Positions 7,048 through 15,334 of a DNA stretch of 64,000 nucleotides are shown in pieces; position 1 is the stretch's first letter; each line of letters starts with the position of its first letter. This DNA comes from Rhodococcus ruber (GTDB lineage Bacteria; Actinomycetota; Actinomycetes; Mycobacteriales; Mycobacteriaceae). The stretch lies in assembly GCF_027270735.1 (NCBI RefSeq), contig NZ_JAPWIJ010000017.1, positions 1 to 64,000 on the forward strand, written 5' to 3'. Position numbers and translations under genes: made by a program. The notes beneath the pieces are model-generated. The model was not told the origin of the DNA and ran no database searches. It worked only from the letters and a program-made list of their open reading frames with translations.

Positions 7048-8038
7048 TGGTGAAGTAGGTCGACCAGTCCGGCTCCGTCGTCAGAGGGGCACCGTTCTGA
7101 TCGGCCAGTACGCCGCTCTCGTACAGGAACTTCGAGTACGCCGTCCACTTGTCGAGGCTCTGTCTTCCGACCTCGCCGGAGGCATCCTTCATGTACTTCG
7201 CCGCGAGCATTTCCTGGCTCTCGAAAACGAGCGACTCGTCGGTGAAGGTTCCGGGGTTGGCGTCGATCAGATCCTGGGCAGCTCTGTCCGGATCGTCGGC
7301 AGCGAGTTGGTACCCGCGTTGCAGGGCCTGGACGAACTTCTTCGCCTCGTCCGGGTGCGCAGCGAGCCAGGGCTCGTTGCCACTGATGGTGAGAGCATAG
7401 GCATCGGGAAATCCGTAGTCGGTGTAATCGAAGTACTTCATCGGGGTTCCGCTGTGTTCGGCTTCGATGCCTTCCCACGCGAAGTAGGAGACGGTGAAGT
7501 CCGCGGTACCGGAATACACCGCCTCGTACGCCGAGGTTCCCAGCACTACGGTCTCGTATTCGCCTGTGCCACCGTCGTTCTTGATGACCTGCTGGAGTCC
7601 GGCTTGCTCACCGGATTCGCCGAAGCCGGCATAGACCTTGCCGTCGAGTGCCTTCGGGCTGGGGATGTCGTCTCGATCTGCGCGAACTCCGATGCCTGTC
7701 GCCCAATGCTGCAGTGGTGCGAGAACGGATACGGTCTGTGCGCCCGCCGAGGTGGCGAACACCCCCGAACTCTGTGTGCTGATGCCGAACTCGGCGTTTC
7801 CGGCATCGACGAGGGTGTCCGCTGCAGTGTTGTTGTAGGGCAGAACTTCGACGTTCAAGCCGGCGTCGGCGAAATACCCTTCTTGCAGAGCAACGTAGAG
7901 ACCGGTGTGATTGGTGTTCGGGGTCCAGTCGAGGGCGAACCGAATGGTGTCGGAATCGGTCGATTCCGAGCATCCTGCCAGTCCCGTGGTCGCCACGACC
8001 GCCGCTGCAAGCGTGGCGAGAATGCGAGCGGTTCTCAT
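7025..8038 (-). CDS. thiY: NMT1/THI5-like substrate-binding lipoprotein, thiamine precursor
   Basis: 337 residues from MRTARILATLAAAV. A lipoprotein signal ends at LAGC with Cys23 as lipidation site. The mature protein starts with IRFALDWTPNTNHTGLYVAL, the classic ThiY/THI5 opening, followed by EGYFADAGLNVEVLPYN; this family binds formylaminopyrimidine or HMP. The open frame extends upstream through tenA and the riboswitch, but the internal ATG at 8038 overlaps the tenA stop by 4 bases and precedes the signal peptide, so it is the true start. Part of the tenA-led thiamine salvage operon. Confidence 0.92.
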   Translation of the reverse strand: MRTARILATLAAAVVATTGLAGCSESTDSDTIRFALDWTPNTNHTGLYVALQEGYFADAGLNVEVLPYNNTAADTLVDAGNAEFGISTQSSGVFATSAGAQTVSVLAPLQHWATGIGVRADRDDIPSPKALDGKVYAGFGESGEQAGLQQVIKNDGGTGEYETVVLGTSAYEAVYSGTADFTVSYFAWEGIEAEHSGTPMKYFDYTDYGFPDAYALTISGNEPWLAAHPDEAKKFVQALQRGYQLAADDPDRAAQDLIDANPGTFTDESLVFESQEMLAAKYMKDASGEVGRQSLDKWTAYSKFLYESGVLADQNGAPLTTEPDWSTYFTNDYLGDR

Positions 8039-8757
8039 GCGTACACCGCACTTTCGGCCAGGGGCCACGGTGTGGGATGTAAAGCGCTGTCCCAGAACAT
8101 CAGTTCGTATCTCGACGCGACGACGAAGGCGTCGATCATCTGCTCGCGCTGATCGAGTGTCGCGGCCGCGGCGGCGTCGTCCACGAAAGTCTTCGCAGCG
8201 TCGACGATGGCATGGAATTCGGGTGCGTCGTAGGCAGCGACCCACCGCGCGTAGGGGTGATCGGGATCGCGATCGAGAACCGTCTTCGCTGCTTCGGCGA
8301 GTGAGCGGCCGACATCGGCGTAGATCCAGAAACACGGCAGCACCGCCGCGGCCGCCACGGGATACGGCTCGGTTGCCGACGTGGCGGTCAGATACGACGT
8401 GTAGCCCAGGCACGCAGGTGAAGGCTCCGGCGTAGCCGTCGACGAGGGGAGTGAACCTCCGGTCAGCATGGCCTCGTGCGACGACGCCTCGTCCATGGCG
8501 CTCGCGGCGGCGCTCGCCCAGAATGCCCCGGCGAGCGGGTTCGGAGCGTGTGCTGCCAGCAAGGACAAAGACTTCACGTACCCGCTCAGATAGAGCGAAT
8601 CCTGCTCGAGGTACCGACGGAACGCGTCGAGCGGAAGCGTCCCGGCACCGAGCAGTCGGAGAAATTCCAGGTTGTCGATCGCGTGTCGAATGTCCGCAGA
8701 GGCATCCCACAGGAGATCGGTGAAGCGGACCGGGTCCGCAGATACAACAGGCGTCAT
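8035..8757 (-). CDS. tenA: TenA-family aminopyrimidine aminohydrolase / thiaminase II
   Basis: 240 residues of the all-helical TenA/THI-4 family. TenA hydrolyses aminopyrimidines such as 4-amino-5-aminomethyl-2-methylpyrimidine to HMP, recycling degraded thiamine. Cys142 in AAAVLPCFWIY and Glu218 in ASRYELMFWD correspond to the conserved active-site Cys and Glu; SLYLSGYVKSLSLLA near 54-68 is also typical. First gene of the operon; the TPP aptamer ends three bases before the ATG, so its ribosome binding site (GAAGGGA) lies in the aptamer's 3' strand. Followed by thiY with a 4-base overlap. Confidence 0.93.
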   Translation of the reverse strand: MTPVVSADPVRFTDLLWDASADIRHAIDNLEFLRLLGAGTLPLDAFRRYLEQDSLYLSGYVKSLSLLAAHAPNPLAGAFWASAAASAMDEASSHEAMLTGGSLPSSTATPEPSPACLGYTSYLTATSATEPYPVAAAAVLPCFWIYADVGRSLAEAAKTVLDRDPDHPYARWVAAYDAPEFHAIVDAAKTFVDDAAAAATLDQREQMIDAFVVASRYELMFWDSALHPTPWPLAESAVYA

Positions 8758-8760
8758 CGC

Positions 8761-8848
8761 CTTGACATCCCTTCGTCAGTATTACCTGCATCAGGTTCGG
8801 CGGGTTTGATCTCAGCATCCGCATCGGCGGACACACCCCGTGTCAGAA
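8761..8848 (-). promoter_or_regulatory. TPP (THI-box) riboswitch
   Basis: On the minus strand the 5' part reads ACGGGGTGTGTCC, followed by GCTGAGATCAAACCC (the J3-2/P3 box), GAACCTGATGCAGGTAATACTG (the pyrophosphate-sensor helix P4/P5, given here in two overlapping words) and closing GAAGGGATGTC. These are the hallmark words of the thiamine pyrophosphate aptamer in the right order and spacing. The closing strand contains the likely Shine-Dalgarno for tenA, so ligand binding should block translation directly. Controls tenA-thiY-thiX-thiZ. Confidence 0.96.
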
Positions 8849-8913
8849 CGAAAGCGACAGTAACACCGGTCACCTGGTGTGGGTGCCGTCGCCCCTGTAT
8901 CTGCGGTCCGGAC

Positions 8914-10311
8914 TCACCCCAGCATGTCCTCGAGTTCCATGCCCTTGGTCTCCGTGATCTTGGCCTTGACGAAGAAGAACGACAAGGCGGCGAACAGTGC
9001 GAAGCCGGCGTAGATGACCCACAGTCCCACCGTCGACGTCAAGGGCGGGAAGGCAAGGGTGACAGCGAAGTTGGCGACCCAATTGGCTGCGGTGCCTATT
9101 CCGAGTGCCATGGCTCGCATGCGGTTGGGGAACATCTCGCCGAGCATGACCCACATGATCGGACCCCAGGTGGATGCGAAGAAGATGACGAAGAGATTGG
9201 CACCGACCAGAGCGATAGCACCCCACGGAGCGGGGAGCGTGACGTCGTCGCCGCTGCCGATCGACTGCGAGAAGGCGACGGACGCCATGACGAGACCGAC
9301 GAACATGCCGAGTGAACCCGCCAACAGCAACTTGCGCCTGCCGATGCGGTCGACGAACAGGATGGCCACGAACGTCATGACCACGTTGATCACCGCGGTG
9401 ATGACGGAGGTGGTGAACGACTGATCCTCGCTGAAGCCGACCGAGCGCCACAGCGTCGTCGAGTAGTAGAAAATCGCGTTGATGCCGACCAACTGCTGCA
9501 GCACGGCCATCGTGATGCCGACCCACACGATCGGTTGCAGGCCGAACTTGGGCCCGCGGATGTCGGCGAACGACGAACGCGACTCCTTGCGCAGAGTCAG
9601 CCTGATCTCGTGCACGCGCTCGTCGGGATGCAGTTCGCCGGTGATCTCGGCGAGCACTCGCGCTGCTTCCTCATCGAGATGCTGACCCACCAGATAGCGC
9701 GGGGATTCCGGAATCAGTGTTGCCAGCAGCCCGTACACCAGTGCGGGAACGACGCCGACGAGAAACATCCAGCGCCATGCTTCGACGCCGAACCACAGGT
9801 CGTTGGACGCCCCGTCTGCAGCGCCTGCGAGAAGCGCGTCGGACAGCAGGGCGGCGAAGATGCCGATGGTGATGGCCAGTTGCTGGAGCGAGGCCAGGGA
9901 GCCGCGCCATTTGGCCGGTGCGATTTCGGCTATGTAGGCCGGTGCGATCACCGAGGCGATGCCGATGCCGAGTCCGCCGAGCACTCGCCACAGCATGAGA
10001 TCGGGAACGCTGAACGCGAATGCCGAACCGACCGAGGAGATGGTGAACAGGGCCGAGCCCAGCAGCATCACTCTCTTGCGTCCCCAACGGTCCGCAAGGC
10101 TGCCGGCGAACCATGCACCCACTGCGCATCCGATCAGGGCGATCGCCACCACGAAGCCGGTGGTGAACGAGCCGAGGGAAAAGTGATCTTCGATCGAGTC
10201 GACGGCTCCGTTGATGACCGAGCTGTCGAAGCCGAACAGGAAGCCGCCCACAGCTGCGGCGACACTGACGCCGATGACCTTCGCTGTGTGGTGGTCCGAG
10301 GTCTGATTCAT
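8914..10311 (-). CDS. Sugar porter family MFS transporter
   Basis: 465 residues with about 12 membrane segments. The sugar-porter signatures are present: GGFLFGFDSSVINGA at 22-36, DRWGRKR (74-80), RVLGGLGIGIASVIAPAYIAEIAP (split here as RVLGGLGIGIAS and PAYIAEIAP, 108-131), PESPRYL (200-206), QQLVGINAIFYYS and DRIGRRKLLL. It imports a hexose or pentose by proton symport (XylE/GlcP/IolT relatives); the exact sugar cannot be told. AGAAGG lies 8-9 bases before the ATG. Same strand as the thiamine operon but separated from its riboswitch by 65 bases, so independent. Confidence 0.92.
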   Translation of the reverse strand: MNQTSDHHTAKVIGVSVAAAVGGFLFGFDSSVINGAVDSIEDHFSLGSFTTGFVVAIALIGCAVGAWFAGSLADRWGRKRVMLLGSALFTISSVGSAFAFSVPDLMLWRVLGGLGIGIASVIAPAYIAEIAPAKWRGSLASLQQLAITIGIFAALLSDALLAGAADGASNDLWFGVEAWRWMFLVGVVPALVYGLLATLIPESPRYLVGQHLDEEAARVLAEITGELHPDERVHEIRLTLRKESRSSFADIRGPKFGLQPIVWVGITMAVLQQLVGINAIFYYSTTLWRSVGFSEDQSFTTSVITAVINVVMTFVAILFVDRIGRRKLLLAGSLGMFVGLVMASVAFSQSIGSGDDVTLPAPWGAIALVGANLFVIFFASTWGPIMWVMLGEMFPNRMRAMALGIGTAANWVANFAVTLAFPPLTSTVGLWVIYAGFALFAALSFFFVKAKITETKGMELEDMLG

Positions 10312-10429
10312 GAGTGACGCACCTTCTGGCCGCGCGCATGGGCGTCGGCCGCTGGGGAGACCGTACGGCAGAGATTGTCGTACCGTCCCCGGACATTACG
10401 CCTGGTCCTTCGCCGCGCGAACGACGCCG

Positions 10430-11071
10430 TCAGCGGAGGTCGAAATCCTCGGCCGAGACGGTGAAGCCATGGCCGACCTGATCGGTGCAGGTCACCCCGG
10501 ACTCCTCGTCGACGCTGCACTGCAGGCCGTTGGTGGATCCGCTGCCGGGGACGGTGAGCACCTCGCCGTACGGTAGCGCCGCCGCGGGGCCGTCGAAACG
10601 ATGGAACTTGGGATCGCCGAGACTCTCGAACTTCGCCGGAGATCCAGCGATCAACTGCACGGCATTGGGTTTGACGGCTGCTTCCGAAGCGCCGCTTCCG
10701 GGAACCTTCGGTGCCGAATCGGGGAGCGAACCGTGGCAACCGGCGATCGAGGTGTTCAGGACGGCGATACCGCACTCGAATTTTCCGCTGGGGCTCGAAA
10801 AGTAGTACCAGCCCGGTGCTTTGCCTGCGTAGTCCTTCGAATTGGCCTGCGCCGCTGCCGAACTCGTCGGCGTTGCCGTGGTGGACGTCGTCGGCGTCGT
10901 GGACGTAGGTGGGGATGCCGGCGTACTGCGGGGCGTCGTCGGAAGAGCGGTGATCGGGGTGGGACGGTCGGTGACGATCGTCGCCATCGGCCCGTCGCCT
11001 CCACCGGAACCACAGGCGGCCAGTAGGCCGACTGCCACGACTGCCGCTGCCGCACATACGATTCTTTTCAA
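10430..11071 (-). CDS. Secreted lipoprotein of unknown function
   Basis: 213 residues from a TTG start. A signal peptide ends in LLAAC with Cys20 as lipidation site; then a Pro/Thr/Ser linker (about 33-75) and a C-terminal domain of about 135 residues containing FSSPSGKFECGIAVLN, AGCHGSL, NGLQCSVDEESGVTCTD and GHGFTVSAEDFDL. Four cysteines in that domain suggest two disulfides. This architecture is common in mycolata (hypothetical lipoproteins with a SPSGNIxC-type domain), function unknown. TTG is chosen because GAAGGAA stands 6 bases upstream and the predicted signal peptide begins there. Confidence 0.8.
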   Translation of the reverse strand: MKRIVCAAAAVVAVGLLAACGSGGGDGPMATIVTDRPTPITALPTTPRSTPASPPTSTTPTTSTTATPTSSAAAQANSKDYAGKAPGWYYFSSPSGKFECGIAVLNTSIAGCHGSLPDSAPKVPGSGASEAAVKPNAVQLIAGSPAKFESLGDPKFHRFDGPAAALPYGEVLTVPGSGSTNGLQCSVDEESGVTCTDQVGHGFTVSAEDFDLR

Positions 11072-11169
11072 CGTCGATTCCTTCGCTCGGGGGCGTCGAC
11101 GCCGAACGTAGCGCCGCCGAGCCCAGGGATGATGTTGGTACGTTGGGCAGCGACCGAACAGGAGGCTCG

Positions 11170-12732
11170 ATGGGCAACGCGTCCGACTCCACCGTGCGTG
11201 TGAGCACGCCGTACGGCGACGTCCTCGGCTATCCGGTTGCCGCCGACGCATCGCCTGTCGTGGCGTGGAGAGGTATTCCCTACGCGACACCGCCGGTGGG
11301 GAAGCTTCGGTTCGGATCGCCGCGACCGTTGCAGCCGTGGTCCGGAGTACTCGACGGTCTCGAGTTCGGCGCGATGGCACCACAGGGTCGCGACAGTCCG
11401 GTGCCGATCGATCCGTCGCTGTCGATCTCCGAGGACTGCCTCACGCTCAACGTGTGGGCCCCCCGGCCCGATGGAGAGCAACGTCCGGTGCTCGTGTGGA
11501 TCCACGGCGGTGCGTACTCGCTCGGATCGTCCGCTCAGCGGGTGTACGACGGGCGGAACCTGAGTGAGAACGGCGACGTGGTGGTGGTGACCGTCAACTT
11601 TCGCCTCGGTGCCTTCGGGTTCCTCGACCTGTCGTCGTTCTCCACCGACGAGCACACCTTCGAGACCAATCTCGGACTGCGAGACCAGATCGCAGCACTC
11701 GAATGGGTGCGTGAATGCATCGCCGCGTTCGGTGGCGATCCCGATCGAGTCACTCTGTTCGGTGAATCCTCCGGGGGCGCATCGGTCACCACATTGATGA
11801 CGTCTCCGAAGGCCGAAGGCCTGTTCCAGCAAGCGATCGTGCAGAGTGCTCCTGCGACGTCCGTGTACGGCCCCGATCGAGGTGCCGCAGTGGCGTCGAG
11901 ATTCCTGGAATTGGTGGGTGTCGACCGGGAAGACATCGGCGAATTGTTCGATATGCATTTCAGCAGGCTGGTCACTGCAGGAGACACGCTCTGCTACGAA
12001 ATTCCCACGAGAGTTCCTGGAACACTCGGTCTTTCGCCGGTCGTCGATGGAGACATCGTTCCGCGCTACCCGGTGGCGGCGTTCCAGAAGGGTCTCTCGC
12101 ACAAGATCCCACTGATCATCGGCACCAATCACGACGAGCCGTCGATCTTCCGATTCATGAAGTCCCCGCTGATGCCGATCACCTCCGACACCGTCTCGGA
12201 GATGTTCCGGGCCATTGCGCACGATCACGCCGATCTGCCGGCCTATCGCGTCGCCGAGATCATGGCGGCATACCCGGACAGGGACAAACCGGCCGGCGCA
12301 CAAGCTATGTCGCGTGATGCGGGATTCGTCATGCCGAGCATGTGGATCGCCGACGCGCACAGCAGGCACTCGCCGACATGGATGTACCGGTTCGATCACG
12401 CGACGCCGATGCTCAAGGCGGCTCGCGTCGGGGCCGGACACGCAACCGAACTGCCGTACGTCTTCGGCAACTTCGGGACGCTGAACCGAGACCCCACGTT
12501 CTGGCTCGGCGGACGAAAACCGGCGATGGCGGTGGCGGCGCGAATGCAGAGACGGTGGCTCGCTTTCGCACGGTACGGCGTGCCCGCTGCGCTGGACGCG
12601 TCCAAGCATTGGGCTCCCTACACCGAAAAGACGCGTTGGACGCTGGTCATCGATACGTCCGACGCACTTGTCGAGGACCCCGACGGCGACATGCGCGCTG
12701 CATGGGGCGACCGTGTGCTGGGATTCAGCTGA
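11170..12732 (+). CDS. Type-B carboxylesterase / para-nitrobenzyl esterase-like
   Basis: 520-residue alpha/beta hydrolase of the carboxylesterase type B family. Oxyanion hole HGG at 112-114, EDCLTLNV at 88-95 (the second family signature) and nucleophile elbow GESSGG at 198-203 with Ser200. The catalytic acid and His are expected in NHDEPSIF and GAGHATELPYVF. No signal peptide, so probably cytosolic; acts on xenobiotic or lipid esters. The ATG at 11170 follows AGGAGG by 5 bases; an in-frame upstream ATG at 11143 lacks a site. Divergent from the lipoprotein gene. Confidence 0.92.
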   Translation: MGNASDSTVRVSTPYGDVLGYPVAADASPVVAWRGIPYATPPVGKLRFGSPRPLQPWSGVLDGLEFGAMAPQGRDSPVPIDPSLSISEDCLTLNVWAPRPDGEQRPVLVWIHGGAYSLGSSAQRVYDGRNLSENGDVVVVTVNFRLGAFGFLDLSSFSTDEHTFETNLGLRDQIAALEWVRECIAAFGGDPDRVTLFGESSGGASVTTLMTSPKAEGLFQQAIVQSAPATSVYGPDRGAAVASRFLELVGVDREDIGELFDMHFSRLVTAGDTLCYEIPTRVPGTLGLSPVVDGDIVPRYPVAAFQKGLSHKIPLIIGTNHDEPSIFRFMKSPLMPITSDTVSEMFRAIAHDHADLPAYRVAEIMAAYPDRDKPAGAQAMSRDAGFVMPSMWIADAHSRHSPTWMYRFDHATPMLKAARVGAGHATELPYVFGNFGTLNRDPTFWLGGRKPAMAVAARMQRRWLAFARYGVPAALDASKHWAPYTEKTRWTLVIDTSDALVEDPDGDMRAAWGDRVLGFS

Positions 12733-12862
12733 CACGTCGTCCTGCCTTTGGTCGTTCCACAGGCATGAAACGAACGTAACAGCAAGAACATCAGCCGCAG
12801 GAGTCTCACCGGTAACAATTGGATGTCAGCAGCCTGTCGGTAGGTGCCGTTATGTTCGGTGA

Positions 12863-14383
12863 GTGTTGATGTCCAGGATCGTCGAAGCCTCCCGTGCCGT
12901 AGCCGCGACGCGCTCGCGCAAGGTCAAGATCGAGCAGCTGAGCGCGCTGCTCGCCGAGGCGGAGATCGGTGACATCGAACCCGCTGTTTCGTGGTTGTCG
13001 GGGGAGTTGCGGCAGGGTCGAATAGGAGTCGGGTGGCGCACTCTTGCCGATCTCGAGGTCACCTCCGCCGAGGCTTCGACGCTGACGGTGACCGCGGTCG
13101 ACGATGCGATCTCCGCGGTCGCATCGACCTCGGGGGCGGGATCGGCTGCGCGGCGAGTAGCGCTGTTGACGGACTTGTTCTCACGCTGCACCGCGGAGGA
13201 ACGGCAGTTCCTGATCAGGCTCGTCACCGGTGAACTTCGTCAGGGGGCGCTCGAGGGAATCATGGTCGACGCAGTCGCTGCCGCCACGAACCTTCCGCAG
13301 GCTCCGGTGCGTCGCGCATTCATGCTCTCGGGTCGCCTGTCTGCCACCGCGGTTGCCGCCATCACCGGTGGCGTCGAGGCGCTGGATGCGTTCCGGCTCG
13401 AGGTGGGACGCCCGGTCCGCCCGATGCTGGCCTCGCCCGCAGAATCTCTTCGCGCGGCATGGGAGCAACTGGACGGCGACGTCACCGTCGAATACAAGCT
13501 CGACGGCGCTCGTATTCAAGTGCACCGTTCCGGAACCGACGTGAGCATCTACACGCGGACCTTGCGAGACATCACTGCGAGCGTGCCCGAGTTGGTGGAA
13601 CTCGTACTCGCCCTGCCGTGCGACTCGGTAGTACTCGACGGAGAGACCCTCGCGCTCGACGACAGTGGGCGGCCGCGGCCGTTCCAGGAAACGATGAGCC
13701 GTTTCGGCGCAGAGAGTGCTCACGAGCTTCTGCTGCAGCCCTACTTCTTCGACTGTCTGCACCTGGACGGAACGGATCTGCTCGATGTGCCCCTCGAAGA
13801 GCGACTGGCCGCACTCGAACGAGTGGCACCGGGGCATCGAATCCCCAGCGCCGTTCGCCCCGATGCGGACGGAGCGGCGGCCCAGTTCGACGCTGCGCTC
13901 GACGCCGGACACGAGGGCGTCATGCTCAAAGCTCTCGGTGCGCCGTACGCCGCCGGGCGACGCGGAAAGAGCTGGCAGAAGGTCAAACCCGAGCACACGC
14001 TCGATCTCGTCGTACTCGGTGCCGAGTGGGGATACGGTCGCCGCACCGGTTTCCTGTCCAACCTTCACCTCGGAGCTCGCGATCCCTACGGCGGCGACCC
14101 CATCATGGTCGGGAAGACGTTCAAAGGATTGACCGACGTTCTGTTGCAGTGGCAGACGGACGAATTCCCCAAACACGAGCGAGAGCGCGACGAGCACACC
14201 GTGTACCTGCGCCCGGAACTGATCGTCGAAATCGAACTCGACGGCGTGCAGGTGAGCTCGCGCTACCCGGGCGGAGTGGCCCTACGATTCGCGCGCGTGC
14301 TGCGATACAGACCCGACAAGAACCTCGGCACCGCAGACACCATCGACGCCGTACGCGCATTGCTCCCGAACTCGAGCTCCTGA
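12863..14383 (+). CDS. lig: ATP-dependent DNA ligase (LigB-like)
   Basis: 506 residues. N-terminal helical DNA-binding domain (about 1-185), adenylation domain with the nucleotidyltransferase motif YKLDGARIQVHR and catalytic Lys212, then motifs LDGETLALD, FFDCLHLDG and EGVMLKA, and the OB-fold with SWQKVKPEHTLDLVV. It closely matches mycobacterial LigB, an ATP-dependent ligase accessory to the essential NAD-dependent LigA, presumably acting in repair. No Shine-Dalgarno is visible before the GTG; TATGTT at 12851-12856 lies 7 bases upstream, so the mRNA may be leaderless. An ATG two codons later (12869) is an alternative start. Confidence 0.93.
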   Translation: MLMSRIVEASRAVAATRSRKVKIEQLSALLAEAEIGDIEPAVSWLSGELRQGRIGVGWRTLADLEVTSAEASTLTVTAVDDAISAVASTSGAGSAARRVALLTDLFSRCTAEERQFLIRLVTGELRQGALEGIMVDAVAAATNLPQAPVRRAFMLSGRLSATAVAAITGGVEALDAFRLEVGRPVRPMLASPAESLRAAWEQLDGDVTVEYKLDGARIQVHRSGTDVSIYTRTLRDITASVPELVELVLALPCDSVVLDGETLALDDSGRPRPFQETMSRFGAESAHELLLQPYFFDCLHLDGTDLLDVPLEERLAALERVAPGHRIPSAVRPDADGAAAQFDAALDAGHEGVMLKALGAPYAAGRRGKSWQKVKPEHTLDLVVLGAEWGYGRRTGFLSNLHLGARDPYGGDPIMVGKTFKGLTDVLLQWQTDEFPKHERERDEHTVYLRPELIVEIELDGVQVSSRYPGGVALRFARVLRYRPDKNLGTADTIDAVRALLPNSSS

Positions 14384-14491
14384 CCCGGTGGGCACCCCTC
14401 TGACGATTAATACATACGAAACCGGGCGAACGATCCCGTAACACGGCGCAAAATATCTTGAGGGTGCAAGCCAGCGAGAGATGGAGTGCCA

Positions 14492-15334
14492 ATGATGTCC
14501 ACAGTTCGAGCTGCTCTGGTCCAAAGCAAGTGGACCGGTGACAAAGAATCGATGATCGCGGCACACGAGGGGTTTGCTCGGTCCGCCGCCGAGCAAGGCG
14601 CGAAAGTCGTCTGTTTCCAAGAACTTTTCTACGGACCGTACTTCTGCCAGTTGCAGGACGCGAAATTCTACGAGTACGCCGAATCGGTACCTGGGCCCAC
14701 GGTGGACCGCTTTGCCGCACTGGCGAAAGAACTCGGCATCGTGATGATCCTGCCCGTCTACGAGCAGGAGCAGCCAGGTCTTCTCTACAACACTGCGGCC
14801 GTGGTCGACGCGGACGGCACTTATCTCGGTAAATACCGCAAGCACCACCTTCCTCACGTCAACGGATTTTGGGAGAAGTTCTATTTCCGTCCGGGAAACC
14901 TGGGGTGGCCGGTGTTCGACACCGCCGTCGGCCGCATCGGTGTCTACATCTGTTACGACCGGCATTTTCCCGAAGGATGGCGCGCTCTCGGACTTGCCGG
15001 TGCCGAGATCGTGTTCAATCCCTCGGCCACCTCGCGGGGTCTGTCGAATTACCTGTGGAAACTCGAGCAACCGGCCTCGGCCGTCGCGAACGAGTACTAC
15101 GTCGGTGCGATCAACCGCGTCGGAATCGAATCCGAGTACGGCGACGACGACTTCTACGGCACCAGCTACTTCGTCGATCCCGAGGGCAAATTCGTCGGCG
15201 AGGTGGCGTCGGATTCCGAGCCCGAGATCGTCGTTCGAGACCTGGACATGGACTTGATCAAGGTGGTCCGCGACCGGTGGGCCTTCTATCGTGACCGCAG
15301 ACCCGACGCCTACGGCCCACTGGTGCAACCCTGA
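14492..15334 (+). CDS. Beta-ureidopropionase-like nitrilase-family amidohydrolase
   Basis: 280 residues of the carbon-nitrogen hydrolase superfamily. The catalytic triad is visible: Glu44 (CFQELF), Lys117 (GKYRKHHLP) and Cys154 (YICYDRHFPEG). The CYDRHFPEG block and GLSNYLWKLEQPASAVAN match N-carbamoyl-beta-alanine amidohydrolase and N-carbamoyl-D-amino acid hydrolases, which release CO2, ammonia and beta-alanine (or an amino acid). First gene of an eight-gene operon with the dihydropyrimidinase starting inside its stop (TGATG). GGAG precedes the ATG by 5 bases; the next ATG (14495) is equally possible. Third and last hydrolytic step of reductive pyrimidine breakdown is the most likely role. 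Confidence 0.9.
   Translation: MMSTVRAALVQSKWTGDKESMIAAHEGFARSAAEQGAKVVCFQELFYGPYFCQLQDAKFYEYAESVPGPTVDRFAALAKELGIVMILPVYEQEQPGLLYNTAAVVDADGTYLGKYRKHHLPHVNGFWEKFYFRPGNLGWPVFDTAVGRIGVYICYDRHFPEGWRALGLAGAEIVFNPSATSRGLSNYLWKLEQPASAVANEYYVGAINRVGIESEYGDDDFYGTSYFVDPEGKFVGEVASDSEPEIVVRDLDMDLIKVVRDRWAFYRDRRPDAYGPLVQP

Noticed and set aside
8039-8836. Extension of the thiY open frame upstream, giving a 603-codon frame
   Set aside because: It runs antiparallel in frame over tenA and through the TPP riboswitch; the real protein starts at the lipoprotein signal peptide at 8038.
11068-12735. 555-codon minus-strand open frame opposite the carboxylesterase
   Set aside because: A high-GC antisense shadow: Arg/His/Gly-rich, no ribosome binding site, fully overlapped by an esterase with intact catalytic motifs.
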